Source: JAICJC01 sp963709425
GTDB taxonomy: Bacteria > Actinomycetota > Thermoleophilia > Gaiellales > JAICJC01
Reading direction: 5' to 3'
DNA length: 64,000 bases
Assembly: GCA_963709425.1 (NCBI GenBank)
Contig: CAVPWG010000004.1
Span: forward strand, 372,001 to 436,000
Below the pieces are notes generated by a model that ran no database searches, had not been told where the DNA came from, and saw nothing but the letters and a program-made list of their open reading frames with translations. The number at the start of each line of letters is the position of its first letter. Within the stretch, counting starts at the first letter, position 1. This document shows, in pieces, positions 1 to 7,891 of the stretch. The position numbers and the translations under genes are program-made.

Positions 1-612
1 CGAGGTCCTGCTCCAGGTCTTCGGTAGCGGACGAGCAGCACGTTCGGCTGCGGACGCCGCGACCAGGCGTCGGCGAGATGCCACATGACGCCGGGCAGCG
101 AGTCCAGCGCCTCCATCGGGCGCCGGGTCCTCCTCGATCCACTCGACGAGCCAGTCGTGGAGGCCCGGCCGCGGGGCGGGTGGCGCCGTCGGCTGCGCTC
201 GCCCGACCAGCCGCCGCAGCACTTCCCGGTCGATGTTGTCGCCCTGGTGGTAGAGCGAGACGGCGGCGTCGAGCGGATGGCGCGCGACGACGATGTAGGT
301 GGCCTGCGGCTCGATCGGGATGCCGTCGAGCGGCGTGTGAGTCTTGATGAACCGCCGGTGCTCCTGCGCCGCGAGCATCGCGAACAGCTCGGTCTGGGGC
401 ACGGTGAGCCGGTCGAGCCACGGCGACATCTCACCCAGCGGCTCGGGCAGGTCGGGCGTGCGGAAGACGAGGAGCGCGCAGATCATCTGCATCCACGTCG
501 TCCCGTGCTTGGAACGCGTGCTGATCACGATGTCGCCGTCGCGGAACGGGAATGCCGCCCACCGCGCGCTGTCCTCGTCGGGCGAGACGAACCGCCGCTC
601 GGCGGCGGTCAC
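1..612 (-). CDS. Sulfotransferase family protein (C-terminus cut by window edge, frameshifted)
   Basis: Predicted PAPS-dependent sulfotransferase, which moves a sulfuryl group from PAPS to a hydroxyl or amine acceptor. Reading from GTG 612, the 5'-phosphosulfate loop is visible as STRSKHGTTWMQ and the 3'-phosphate-binding segment as ARHPLDAAVSLYH, with FIKTHTPLDGIP between them. The frame must shift near 118 (to reach LDSLPGVMWHLADAWS) and near 25 (to reach YEDLEQDL), both at short C or G runs, so sequence error is likelier than decay. There is no stop between it and the upstream flavoprotein; a TGA at 611-609 overlaps the GTG in another frame, so the start is inferred. The family is clear, the substrate unknown. 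Confidence 0.75.
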   Translation of the reverse strand, partial: MTAAERRFVSPDEDSARWAAFPFRDGDIVISTRSKHGTTWMQMICALLVFRTPDLPEPLGEMSPWLDRLTVPQTELFAMLAAQEHRRFIKTHTPLDGIPIEPQATYIVVARHPLDAAVSLYHQGDNIDREVLRRLVGRAQPTAPPAPRPGLHDWLVEWIEEDPAPDGGAGLAARRHVASRRRLVAASAAERAARPLPKTWSRTS

Positions 613-1747
613 GACGCCGAGGCCGAACCAGCGCGCCCGCCGGCTCGAGCCGAAGTCATCCTTCTCGAGCACGAACTCCGTCGACGGATCCCGGAAGATG
701 CCGATGGGCGACTCACCCGAGAAGAAGTCGACGTCGATGCGCGCGACGAGGCCCGCACCGAACTCGATGTAGCAGGAGCCGCGACCGTCGTAGCGGTCGG
801 CGGACTCGCCGCGCGCGCACGCGAGCGATCAGCGTGCGGGCGACGACGCGCGCCTGGCGCTCGGCGAACACGCCCGCCTTCGGGACGCCCACCGTGGCGA
901 CGTCGCCGACGGCGTACACGTCCGGGAAGCGGGTCATGAGCGTCCGTCCGTCGACGGGGATGTAGCCGTCGACGGCCATCCCGCTCTCGATGACGACGTC
1001 GGGGGCGCGGTGCTTGGGGACGCCGAAGAACAGGTCGTACGGCATCTCCGTCCCGTCGGCGAGGACGGCGACGCTCCGCGCGACGTCGAGCGAGGCCACC
1101 GGGCGGCCCGGCACGAACTCGATGCCGCGCTCGGCGAAGGCCTGGAGCAGCGCGGCCGACGTGCTCGGCGACGGCGGGATCGGGGTCGGAAACGGCACCA
1201 CCACCGAGATCTCGGTGTCGGCGCGGATGCCCTTTCGCTCGAGGTAGTCGTGCAGGAGAAGCGCCGTCTCGCTCGGTGCCGGCGGGCACTTGTACGGCGC
1301 GCCGCACACGCCCACCACCGCGCGGCCGCCCGAGAACTCCGGGAGCAGCTCGGCAAGACGCTCGGCGCCGCCCACCGAATAGAACTCGGTCGCGTTCGCC
1401 AGGCCGGGCGTCGCGTCGTAGTCGTAGTCGGCTCCGAGCGCAACGACCAGATGGTCGGCCTCGTGCACGCCCGCGTCGGTCGTCACGGCCCTGGCAACGG
1501 GGTCGACGGCCGTGACGGTCTCGCGCAGGAGCCGGACGCCCGGCTTCGCCAGTCTGCGGTAGGGGAGCCGAACCGCCTCGGGCGTCGTTCGGCCGAAGAT
1601 GACGTCGAGCTTCGAGTACCCGAAGACGAACGCGTCGCCCTTGTCGATCACCGCAACGTCGACCTCGTCACCGAGCTCCTCCGACAGGGTCGTCGCGAGC
1701 TCGAGGCCGCCGAATCCCGCTCCGAGAATGACGATCCGGGGCTTCAC
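609..1747 (-). CDS. FAD-dependent oxidoreductase, sulfide:quinone reductase-like (frameshifted)
   Basis: Two-Rossmann-fold flavoprotein. Starting at GTG 1747 the protein opens with KPRIVILGAGFGGLEL, a GxGxxG FAD-binding motif. A GAPYKCPPAPSE motif resembles the cysteine region of sulfide:quinone reductases and flavocytochrome c sulfide dehydrogenases, and DVYAVGDVA is the second FAD-contact motif. In the GC-repeat at 811-819 the frame breaks; the family-typical C-terminus (YDGRGSCYIEFG, then RRARWFG) continues in another frame. That frame has no stop before the sulfotransferase, so the two genes read as one; the real stop is probably the TGA overlapping the next start. An ATG at 1846 would add a non-conserved extension over the small gene on the other strand. 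Physiological donor unknown. Confidence 0.75.
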
Positions 1748-1827
1748 CGGGCGATCATAGTGAGCCGGTTCCGGGTGACGCTCGACACGGGTGGGATCCG
1801 ATCGCCGGAAAACCGCGTAGTACAGGT

Positions 1828-1962
1828 ATGCAACAGACACCAACACAAAAGCCGCGACGGCAGATCCCGATCGTTCCGATCGTCATCGTCGCGATCCTCT
1901 CGCTCATCCTGATCGGCTTTCTCATCTCGTCCGGCGGCGGGGGCGGAGGCGCCGGCTACTAG
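1828..1962 (+). CDS. Small single-pass membrane protein, 44 aa
   Basis: ATG 1828 to TAG 1960-1962. The protein has a basic, Gln/Pro-rich N-terminus (QQTPTQKPRRQ), one hydrophobic helix (IPIVPIVIVAILSLILIGF) and a Gly-rich tail ending in GAGY. The TAGTAC at 1819-1824 sits a few bases before the ATG and could be a -10 element of a leaderless transcript. The gene fits the gap before the start chosen for the opposite-strand flavoprotein. No function can be assigned; the composition is that of a small inner-membrane peptide. Confidence 0.45.
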   Translation: MQQTPTQKPRRQIPIVPIVIVAILSLILIGFLISSGGGGGGAGY

Positions 1963-2273
1963 GCGTCGTCGGTGAGACCCCGCATTCACTCGTGCGGGTC
2001 GGCCTCCGGTGCGGGGAATCCGACCGTCGGACTCCTAGGAGTTCTCGGGTCACCGCACCGGCCTCTCCGAGCAGCTCCTCCAGCGCGACCGTGACATCAC
2101 GATCGGTCACGGTCGCGCTGCTCTGCGCTCTCGAGCGTCGCTCGGCGCAGGATCAGCTGGCGCACGAGCGCCGCCAGATCGCGCCGCAGCCGCTCGGCAT
2201 TGCCCTTGTCGCCCTTCCCCAAGGAGCCAGCGTACTACCCGGCCGCTCCGAACGCCGCTAGCGTTCCACCGCA
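1963..2273. other. Intergenic region with a strong hairpin and only marginal small ORFs
   Basis: About 310 bases without a convincing gene. The main content is the 15-bp inverted repeat described separately. On the minus strand a TTG at 2222 opens a 41-codon frame ending at 2097 (GKGDKGNAERLRRDLAALV at its start), and a GTG inside the hairpin opens another frame with an acidic helix-like start. They could be one small protein split by an indel, but neither has a good ribosome site and I do not call them as genes. Confidence 0.4.
2081..2120. repeat. Perfect 15-bp inverted repeat with 10-nt loop
   Basis: The left arm CAGCGCGACCGTGAC (2081-2095) is exactly complementary to the right arm at 2106-2120; the loop is ATCACGATCG. 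No T-run follows, so it is not a classical Rho-independent terminator. It may be a protected transcript end, a regulator site, or a fold-back artefact of library preparation. Confidence 0.7.
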
Positions 2274-3329
2274 GTGAGGTGGGACGTTCGACGCTGGCGC
2301 GCGGTACTCGGCCTTGCCCTGCTCACCGGCGCGACCGCTCTCGCTTCCACGCCGGCCGCCGGGGCTGCGCCCAGCTCACGCCCTGCTGCCGCCGAGGCCA
2401 CCGGGACCCACCCCTGCGGCACTGTCCACGCGTCGACGACACCGTACAAGCACATCGTCGTGGTCATGGACGAGAACCTGTCGGTGCCCGAGTGGCAGGC
2501 GACGCCCGACGCGCCCTACACGCATCGGCTTGGGGAGGAGTGCCGGCTCGAGCCCGGGGCCGCCGGCGAAACCCACCCCAGCTTCCCGAACTACATGGCC
2601 GTGGTCAGCGGCACGTTCCCGGTGCCGCCGTGCCTGCACTGCCCCTCGAGTGCGAACAACGTCTTCCACCAGATGAACGCGGCGGGCATCACGTGGCGTG
2701 ACTACAACGAGGCGATGCCGCACAACTGCGTGCCGACGTCGAGCGCCGCGCCGCACTACCGCGACAACCACAACCCGGCGTTCTGGTTCACCGACCTCGG
2801 CCCGACGTCGAAGGGCGGCGACGGGTCGTGCGCCACCCGCGACGTTCCGCTCGACCCGTTCTTCTGGAACGATGTCAAGAACGGCGAGCTGCCGGCGTTC
2901 AGCTGGATCGCCCCCAGCGAGTGCCACAACATGCACTGGCGCTCGCCGATCTGCGAGCAGACCACGAACGGGACGAAGGCCGACCGGATCCGGTTCGGCG
3001 ACAACTTCATCAAGAAGGTCATCACGGCGCTTGCGTCGCGGCCGAGCTACAAGGCGGGAAAGACGCTCGTCGTCGTCACGTGGGACGAGGCCAACGAAGG
3101 CTCGGTGCAGTCCCAGGGCAACTGGGGCATCGACTGCTCCGACCACGCGGTCTTCGTCAACAACAAGACGACGTGCCGGGTGGTGACGATCCTCGTCTCG
3201 GCGCGGCTGCATGCCGGCCCGTTCTCCGGCTTCTTCAGCCACTACAGCCTGACACGCGCGATCGAGCGCAACTTCGGGCTGGGCCTGCTCGGCGGGGCCA
3301 ATCGCGTGAAGCGCGCTCCGATCTACTAG
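2274..3329 (+). CDS. Secreted alkaline phosphatase/phosphoesterase family protein
   Basis: 351 aa from GTG 2274, with an N-terminal signal peptide (hydrophobic AVLGLALLTGATALA, then an Ala/Pro-rich cleavage region). The body fits the phosphoesterase family that includes phospholipase C and acid phosphatases: HIVVVMDEN near residue 60 holds the first metal ligand and catalytic region, FPNYMAVVSG follows, and VVVTWDEA plus FFSHYSLTRAIE supply late metal ligands. It probably hydrolyses phosphate esters outside the membrane, helping phosphate scavenging. It is monocistronic and converges on the metal-binding protein gene. Several Cys (CLHCPSS, CSDH) fit disulfides in an exported protein. Substrate unknown. 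Confidence 0.8.
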   Translation: MRWDVRRWRAVLGLALLTGATALASTPAAGAAPSSRPAAAEATGTHPCGTVHASTTPYKHIVVVMDENLSVPEWQATPDAPYTHRLGEECRLEPGAAGETHPSFPNYMAVVSGTFPVPPCLHCPSSANNVFHQMNAAGITWRDYNEAMPHNCVPTSSAAPHYRDNHNPAFWFTDLGPTSKGGDGSCATRDVPLDPFFWNDVKNGELPAFSWIAPSECHNMHWRSPICEQTTNGTKADRIRFGDNFIKKVITALASRPSYKAGKTLVVVTWDEANEGSVQSQGNWGIDCSDHAVFVNNKTTCRVVTILVSARLHAGPFSGFFSHYSLTRAIERNFGLGLLGGANRVKRAPIY

Positions 3330-3340
3330 CCGGGCTGGAA

Positions 3341-3370
3341 CATCGGCATCAGGCACCGGTGTTTCATGCC
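3341..3370. repeat. Dispersed palindromic repeat, copy 1
   Basis: CGGCATCAGGCACC followed by GGTGTTTC, between two convergent genes. It shares the CGG-YRTCAGGCACC core with the copies near 8947 and 18053, and outer GGCAT/ATGCC arms can pair. It overlaps the 3' end of the metal-binding protein gene. Confidence 0.5.
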
Positions 3371-4262
3371 CTCGGCGGCGGCTCGCCGAGGAAGCCCGCC
3401 ACCATGGCGCGCACGTTCCAGCGCTCCATCCCGAGATAGGTCGCGCCGGGTGAGCCCGGCGGGCCGAGGCGTGTCGCCGTACAGGTTGGCGTAGACCCGG
3501 ACGCCGGCCTCAGACGCGATCTGGCGCTCGAGGGCCGGATCGAGCGACGACTCGGTGAAGACGGCGCGGACGTGCTCGGCCCGGATCCGGTCGATCAGGT
3601 CGGCGATGTCCTGGGCGCTCGGCTGGGCCGCCGTCGAGAGCGCCGGGATGACCGAGCCGACGACGCGGATGCCGTAGTGGGCGGCCAGGTAGTCGAACGC
3701 GTCGTGGTTCGTCACGAGCTTTCGCTCGGCCGGCGGCACCGTGGCGACCAGCCGGCGATTGGCGGCGTCCATGACCGCCAACCGGGCGGACGTACCGCGC
3801 GGCGTTTCGGACGTAGGCGCTGCGGTGGTCGGGGTCGACCTCGCCGAGGCGGCGGCCGAGCGCGGTCGCCGCCCGCTCGACCAGCGTCGGGTCGCCCCAC
3901 CAGTGCGGATCGTCCGGGCGGAGCGGCAGGCCCGCCGAGGCGTCGAAGACGGGCGCCGACGTTCCGGCGCTCTCGACCAGCTGCTCGGCCCAGGCGTCCA
4001 GGCCCACACCCGACTCGACGACCAGCTTCGCGTCGGTCAGCGCGACGACGGTGCTCGGTGTCGGCTCGAAGTCGTGCGGGTCGACGTTCGGCCGCAGGAT
4101 GCCGACCACGTGCACCCGCGCACCGCCGACGTTGCGGACGAGATCCTGCATCTGGGTCGTCGTGGCGACGACGATGATCGTGCCCGGCGGCGGCTTCGCC
4201 ACGGCCGTCTGGGTGCAGGCCGACGCCAGCACGAGGACGACCGCCAGGTGAAGGAGGCGCAT
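3364..4262 (-). CDS. Zn/Mn ABC transporter substrate-binding protein, ZnuA/MntA family (two frameshifts)
   Basis: Metal-capturing lipoprotein of a cluster A-I importer. ATG 4262 gives MRLLHLAVVLVLASACTQT, a signal peptide with lipobox. Family landmarks are VVATTTQMQDLVRNVGG, NVDPHDFEPTP (metal His), GLDAWAEQLVE, DPHWWGDP (His), LVTNHDAFDYLA (His) and VFTESSLDP (acidic ligand). The frame shifts near 3785 and again near 3475; the ending ATYLGMERWNVRAMVAGFL is only reached in the third frame, with TGA at 3366-3364. The gene is divergent from the Fur-like regulator over a Zur-box-like sequence, which supports zinc as the metal, though manganese is possible. Confidence 0.8.
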
Positions 4263-4263
4263 C

Positions 4264-4297
4264 CGAAAACGATAACAGGTTTCATTTTCGCTATACT
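4264..4297. promoter_or_regulatory. Fur/Zur-box-like operator and promoter
   Basis: This AT-rich island between the divergent metal-uptake genes reads CGAAAACGATAACAGG then TTTCATTTTCGCTATACT. The outer CGAAAA and TTTTCG (4264-4269, 4285-4290) are inverted, and GATAAC-N-TTTCATTTTC resembles actinobacterial Zur boxes. TATACT at 4292-4297 is a good -10 only six bases before the regulator's ATG, suggesting a near-leaderless, autoregulated transcript. Confidence 0.55.
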
Positions 4298-4303
4298 CGG
4301 CGG

Positions 4304-4708
4304 ATGGAGTCGGGACGAAACCACCGCACCCGCGCCGCCCTGCTCGAGGCCGGGCAGGACGATGGGACGGGCGTTCAGCGTGCGCGAGCTCCACGCCGCC
4401 GCCCTGCCGGCACGCTCCCCGCCTCGGCCTGACCACCGCCTACCGGGCCGTCGAGCGCTGGCGCGAGGAGGGCTTCGTCGAGCACGCCGGCACCCGCGAC
4501 GGCGAGGCGGTGTTCGTCCTCTGCGGGGCGCACGGCCACCACCACCACCTGGTCTGCATCCAGTGCGGCGCCACCTCGGTGCTCGAGGGCTGCGCGCTCG
4601 AGCCGGCCCGCGAGGCGAGCGCTGCCGCAGGGTTCGAGCTGCTCGACCGCGAGCTCGGGGCCCTGCCGGCCCGCTGCGGGCCGTGCGCAGCGTCCGGCCC
4701 CGCGCTAG
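4304..4708 (+). CDS. Fur family metalloregulator, Zur-like (frameshifted)
   Basis: Metal-dependent repressor, probably of the neighbouring importer. From ATG 4304 the N-terminus is MESGRNHRTRAALLEA; the frame then changes near 4358 (MGRAFSVRELHAAALPA) and near 4420 (LGLTTAYRAVERWREEGFVE, the recognition helix). The metal-binding half is intact: HGHHHHLVCIQC with the first CxxC and ALPARCGPC with the second, as in Zur/Fur structural Zn sites. The open frame runs without a stop into the ATPase; TAG at 4706-4708 in another frame is probably the true end. Gene order regulator-ATPase-permease divergent from the binding protein matches znu loci. Confidence 0.75.
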
Positions 4709-4710
4709 CG

Positions 4711-5460
4711 ATGGAGCAGACCCCCCGCGCGATCGTCGACGGCCTTACCATCGCAGTTCGGCGAGCGGCGCGCGTCGAGGACGTGTCGCTCACGCTCCCC
4801 CGCGGTGCCGTCGTCGGTCTGATCGGGCCGAACGGCGCCGGCAAGACGACGCTCCTGCGCGCGCTCCTCGGGACGCTCCGGCCGACAGCCGGCACCGTCA
4901 CGGTCGACGGGACGACGGGGTTCGTCCCCCAGCTCGGGCCGCGCGGATGGGACTTCCCGCTCTCGGCCGCCGACGTCGCCCTCCAGGGCGCCTACCGCCG
5001 GGCGGGCTGGCTGCGGCGGCCGTCCCACGTCGGACCGCGACCGGGCCCGGACGGCGCTCGCGTCCGTCGGGATGGACGAGCACGCCGGCCGTCAGGTCGG
5101 GCAGCTCTCCGGCGGCCAGCGGCAGCGGGTGCTGCTGGCGCGGGCGCTCGTGCAGGAGGCCGACCTGCTGCTCCTCGACGAGCCGCTCTCGGGCGCCGAC
5201 GCGCCGACCGAGGCAGCCTTCTCCGACATCCTCAGCCGCCTGCGCGGCGAGGGCCGCACCGTCGTCGTCTCGAGCCACGACCTGGCGTGGGCCAGCGCCC
5301 GCTGCGACCTCGTCTGCCTGCTCGCCGGTCGCATCGTCGCGTTCGGCCCGCCCGCCGAGGCGCTCGATGCCGACCTGCCTCGCCGAAGGCCTACGGCGGC
5401 CAGGTCGTCGACGTCGGCGGCGTGCTCGTGCTCGCACCCGAGGGACACCACGCGCACTGA
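4711..5460 (+). CDS. Metal ABC transporter ATP-binding protein, ZnuC/MntB family (two frameshifts)
   Basis: Cytoplasmic ATPase that powers Zn/Mn import. ATG 4711 follows the Fur-like gene by two bases. Visible motifs are Walker A GPNGAGKTT, Q-loop region GFVPQLGPR, signature QLSGGQRQRV, Walker B DLLLLDEP and H-loop VVSSHDLAWA. Frame changes are needed near 5030 and near 5385; the last residues (YGGQVVDVGGVLVLAPEGHH) return to the first frame. TGA 5458-5460 overlaps the permease ATG (TGATG), so translation is coupled. About 250 aa after correction, the normal family length. Confidence 0.8.
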   Translation: MEQTPRAIVDGLTIAVRRAARVEDVSLTLPRGAVVGLIGPNGAGKTTLLRALLGTLRPTAGTVTVDGTTGFVPQLGPRGWDFPLSAADVALQGAYRRAGWLRRPSHVGPRPGPDGARVRRDGRARRPSGRAALRRPAAAGAAGAGARAGGRPAAPRRAALGRRRADRGSLLRHPQPPARRGPHRRRLEPRPGVGQRPLRPRLPARRSHRRVRPARRGARCRPASPKAYGGQVVDVGGVLVLAPEGHHAH

Positions 5461-6297
5461 TGCTCCACTACCTCACCGACCCCCTCCAGTACACGTTCAT
5501 GCAGCGGGCCCTCGTGGCAGTCGTCCTCACCGGGCTCGCGTGCGGCGTGCTCGGAAGCTACGTCGTGCTCCGCGGCCTGGCCTTCATCGGCGACGCGCTG
5601 ACCCACGCCGTCTTCCCCGGCGTCGTCATCGCCTTCGCCGCCGGCCAGAGCGTCCTCCTCGGCGCGCTCGCAGTCGGCCTCGTGACCGCCGCGGGCATCG
5701 CCGTCCTGAGCCGCGGGCGGCGGGTGTCCGAGGACACGGCGATCGGCATCCTGTTCGCGGCGATGTTCGCGCTCGGCGTCGTGCTGGTCTCGAGCCTGGC
5801 CGCCTATCAGAAGGACGTCGCCGAGCTTCTCTTCGGGAACATCCTCGGCGTCTCACGCACCGACCTCGCGCTGGCGGCGGTCGCCACTGCGGTCGCCGTG
5901 GGCGCGATCGCGCTCCTCAACAAGGAGCTGGCCCTGGTCGCCTTCGACCGCGAGATGGCCGAGGCGATGCGCTACCCGGTGTTCGTCCTCGACCTCGTCC
6001 TGCTCGGCCTGATCACGCTCGCGATCGTCGTCTCGCTGCGCGCGATCGGGAACATCCTCGTGCTCGCGATGCTCGTCACGCCCGCCGCGACTGCCCGGCT
6101 TCTGACCGACCGGCTGGCGACGATGCAGGTCGCCGCCGCGGGCATCGGCGCGGCCAGCGGGATCGTCGGGCTCTACATCAGCTTCTGGTGGAACGTGGCC
6201 TCGGGCGGGGCGGTCGTGCTCACGGCCACCGCCGTCTTCTTCGCCGTCTTCCTGACGCAGTCGGCGGTGGGCAGCCTGCGCACGAGCCGCAGGCTAA
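5460..6297 (+). CDS. Metal ABC transporter permease, ZnuB/MntC family
   Basis: Polytopic inner-membrane subunit of the metal importer. From ATG 5460 the protein starts MLHYLTDPLQYTFMQRALVA; GVLGSYVVLRGLAFIGDAL is the family's conserved region after the first helix, and GNILVLAMLVTPAATARLL is the ATPase-coupling region. Seven to nine hydrophobic segments are visible. The frame stays open past the expected C-terminus; TAA at 6295-6297 in another frame fits the family length (about 280 aa), so a small indel near 6280 is likely. If not, the protein runs to 6422 with an unrelated Arg/Ser-rich tail. Confidence 0.8.
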
Positions 6298-6307
6298 CGT
6301 CCGCGAG

Positions 6308-7262
6308 GTGCCCGACCGCGACGCGCTCCCCACGGTCGCCGCGTTCGCAGCGATCTACCTCATCTGGGGCTCGACCTTCCTCGCGATCCGCTACGCGGTC
6401 GAGACGATCCCGCCGTACATGATGATGAGCGGACGCAGCCTCGGCGGCGGCTTGATCCTGCTGGGCCTGTGGCGCATCCGGGAGCCGCGATCCCCGTGGC
6501 CCAGTCGGCGCGAGTGGGCCGGGGCGGCGATCCTCGGCTGGCTCTTCTTCGTGACCGGGCACGGCCTCCTCGCACGCGAGGAGCAGTTCGTCCCGTCCGG
6601 ATCGGCCGCGCTGTGCGCCGCGACGATCCCGCTCTTCGTCCCGCTCATCACATGGATCGTCCCCGGCGGCACCCGACCGAGCGCGCGGACGACCGCGGCG
6701 CTCGCCGCCGGGTTCCTCGGGCGTGGCGATGCTCGTCGCGGCTCAGGGGAGCGGCGGCGGGCTCACTGCTGTCGACGCCTCGCTGCTGCTCCTCATGGCG
6801 CTCTCGTGGGCGTCCGGGACGGTCGCCACGCGGCACGTGCGAGTGCCGTCGTCGCCGATTGCGGCCTCCGCGATGCCGCTCCTTGCCGGGGCGGTCATGC
6901 TCGCGGCCGTCTCGCTCGTGTCGGGCGAGGCGGGCGGCTTCGACGCCGGAGCGGTCAGCGGCAAGTCGCTCGCGGGCTTCGCCTATCTCGTCGTGATGGG
7001 CACGGCCGTGACGTTCTCGGCGTACATCTGGCTGCTCCGCCACGTCTCGCCGACGCGAGTTGCGACATACGCGTTCGTGAACCCGGCCGTCGCAGTGGCG
7101 CTCGGATGGGCGGTCGCGGGCGAGAGCCTGAGCCCAGGCACCCTGCTCGCGACCGCCGTCATCATCGGAGCGGTCGCCGCGGCGGTCTCGGACCGCCCAC
7201 GGCCTCAGCTCGACCCATCGGCGGCGTCGGCCTCGCCGTCGCCGTCCTCGGCCAGCAGCTGA
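6308..7262 (+). CDS. EamA/DMT family transporter (frameshift near 6720)
   Basis: Ten-helix drug/metabolite exporter with two EamA repeats. GTG 6308 gives VPDRDALPTVAAFAAIYLIW, followed by GSTFLAIRYAVETIPP, the first-repeat hallmark. After AALAAGFLG an extra G in a GGG run breaks the frame; VAMLVAAQGSGGG resumes the sequence and the second repeat ends at GTLLATAVIIGAVAAAV. Stop TGA 7260-7262. Its 3' end overlaps the convergent PadR gene by about 58 bases. Exported substrate cannot be read from sequence; relatives move amino acids or small metabolites. Confidence 0.8.
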
Positions 7263-7817
7263 TACATGGCCTTCCGGGCGTTCCGGAGGATCGCCTGGGC
7301 TGCTTCGATCTGCTTCGCCGTGCCGCGTCACCGCCACCTGACGGGTCGCGCCCAGCAGCTGAAATGCGAGGTCGCGGAGCGCTGCGAGATCATCGTCGCC
7401 CTCGCCCGCGGCCTCCCACGGCTTGGCGCTCGGAAGCGCGGCCGCCTGCTCGCGGCCGGTGTCCGTGAGCTCGAAGACCCGCCGGCCGTTGCTGTGCACG
7501 GTGCGGACCAGCTCCTCGTCCTCGAGCTGCTGGAGCGTCGGGTAGACCGATCCCGGGCTGGGGCGCCATGCCCCGCCGGTGCGCTCGGAGAGCTCCTGGA
7601 TGATCTGGTAGCCATGCATCGGCTCCTCCGCCAGGAGGGCGAGGATGGCCGCGCGGATGTCGCCGCGGCCGGCCTTTCGGCCTCCGCCGAAGAACTGGCG
7701 CTCGAAGCCGGGAGGCCCGAAACCGCGGTGCCCGCGGCGGCGCCGGCCGTGCATCATCAGGAACTCGTGGCGGGCGCGGCGGCGCCCGCCGGGGTGGTCG
7801 ATCGCGTATCCGGTCAT
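7205..7817 (-). CDS. PadR family transcriptional regulator (frameshift near 7325)
   Basis: Winged-helix repressor. ATG 7817 gives a Gly/Arg-rich N-terminal arm (GRRRRGHRGFGPPGF) and then the PadR domain: DIRAAILALLAEEPMHGYQI, ERTGGAWRPSPGSVYPTLQQ and GRRVFELTDTGR. The C-terminal dimerisation helix (QIEAAQAILRNARKAMYQLL) lies in another frame after an extra C, with stop TGA 7207-7205. The Gly/Arg arm before the domain is common in actinobacterial PadR proteins. A perfect palindrome lies just upstream, in the divergent promoter shared with the proline-racemase gene. Confidence 0.8.
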
Positions 7818-7853
7818 CGGATAGCACTCTCCTTTCGACTGTTCAACATACGA

Positions 7854-7869
7854 TCACGATATATCGTGA
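7854..7869. promoter_or_regulatory. 16-bp palindromic operator, putative PadR site
   Basis: TCACGATATATCGTGA is a perfect palindrome in the 74-base gap between the divergent PadR and proline-racemase genes. It sits 36 bases from the PadR start and 22 from the other, where bound repressor would block both promoters. Autoregulation from such sites is usual for PadR proteins; the pairing is inferred from position. Confidence 0.6.
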
Positions 7870-7891
7870 CTGTTCATTTGTCAAGCCAGGT

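Noticed and set aside
1748..1846. Longer N-terminus for the flavoprotein from ATG 1846
   Set aside because: The extra residues have no family similarity, the FAD motif fits GTG 1747, and the extension overlaps a small gene on the other strand.
2097..2222. A 41-codon minus-strand gene beside the hairpin
   Set aside because: TTG start, weak ribosome site and an end inside the inverted repeat; not supportable as a gene.
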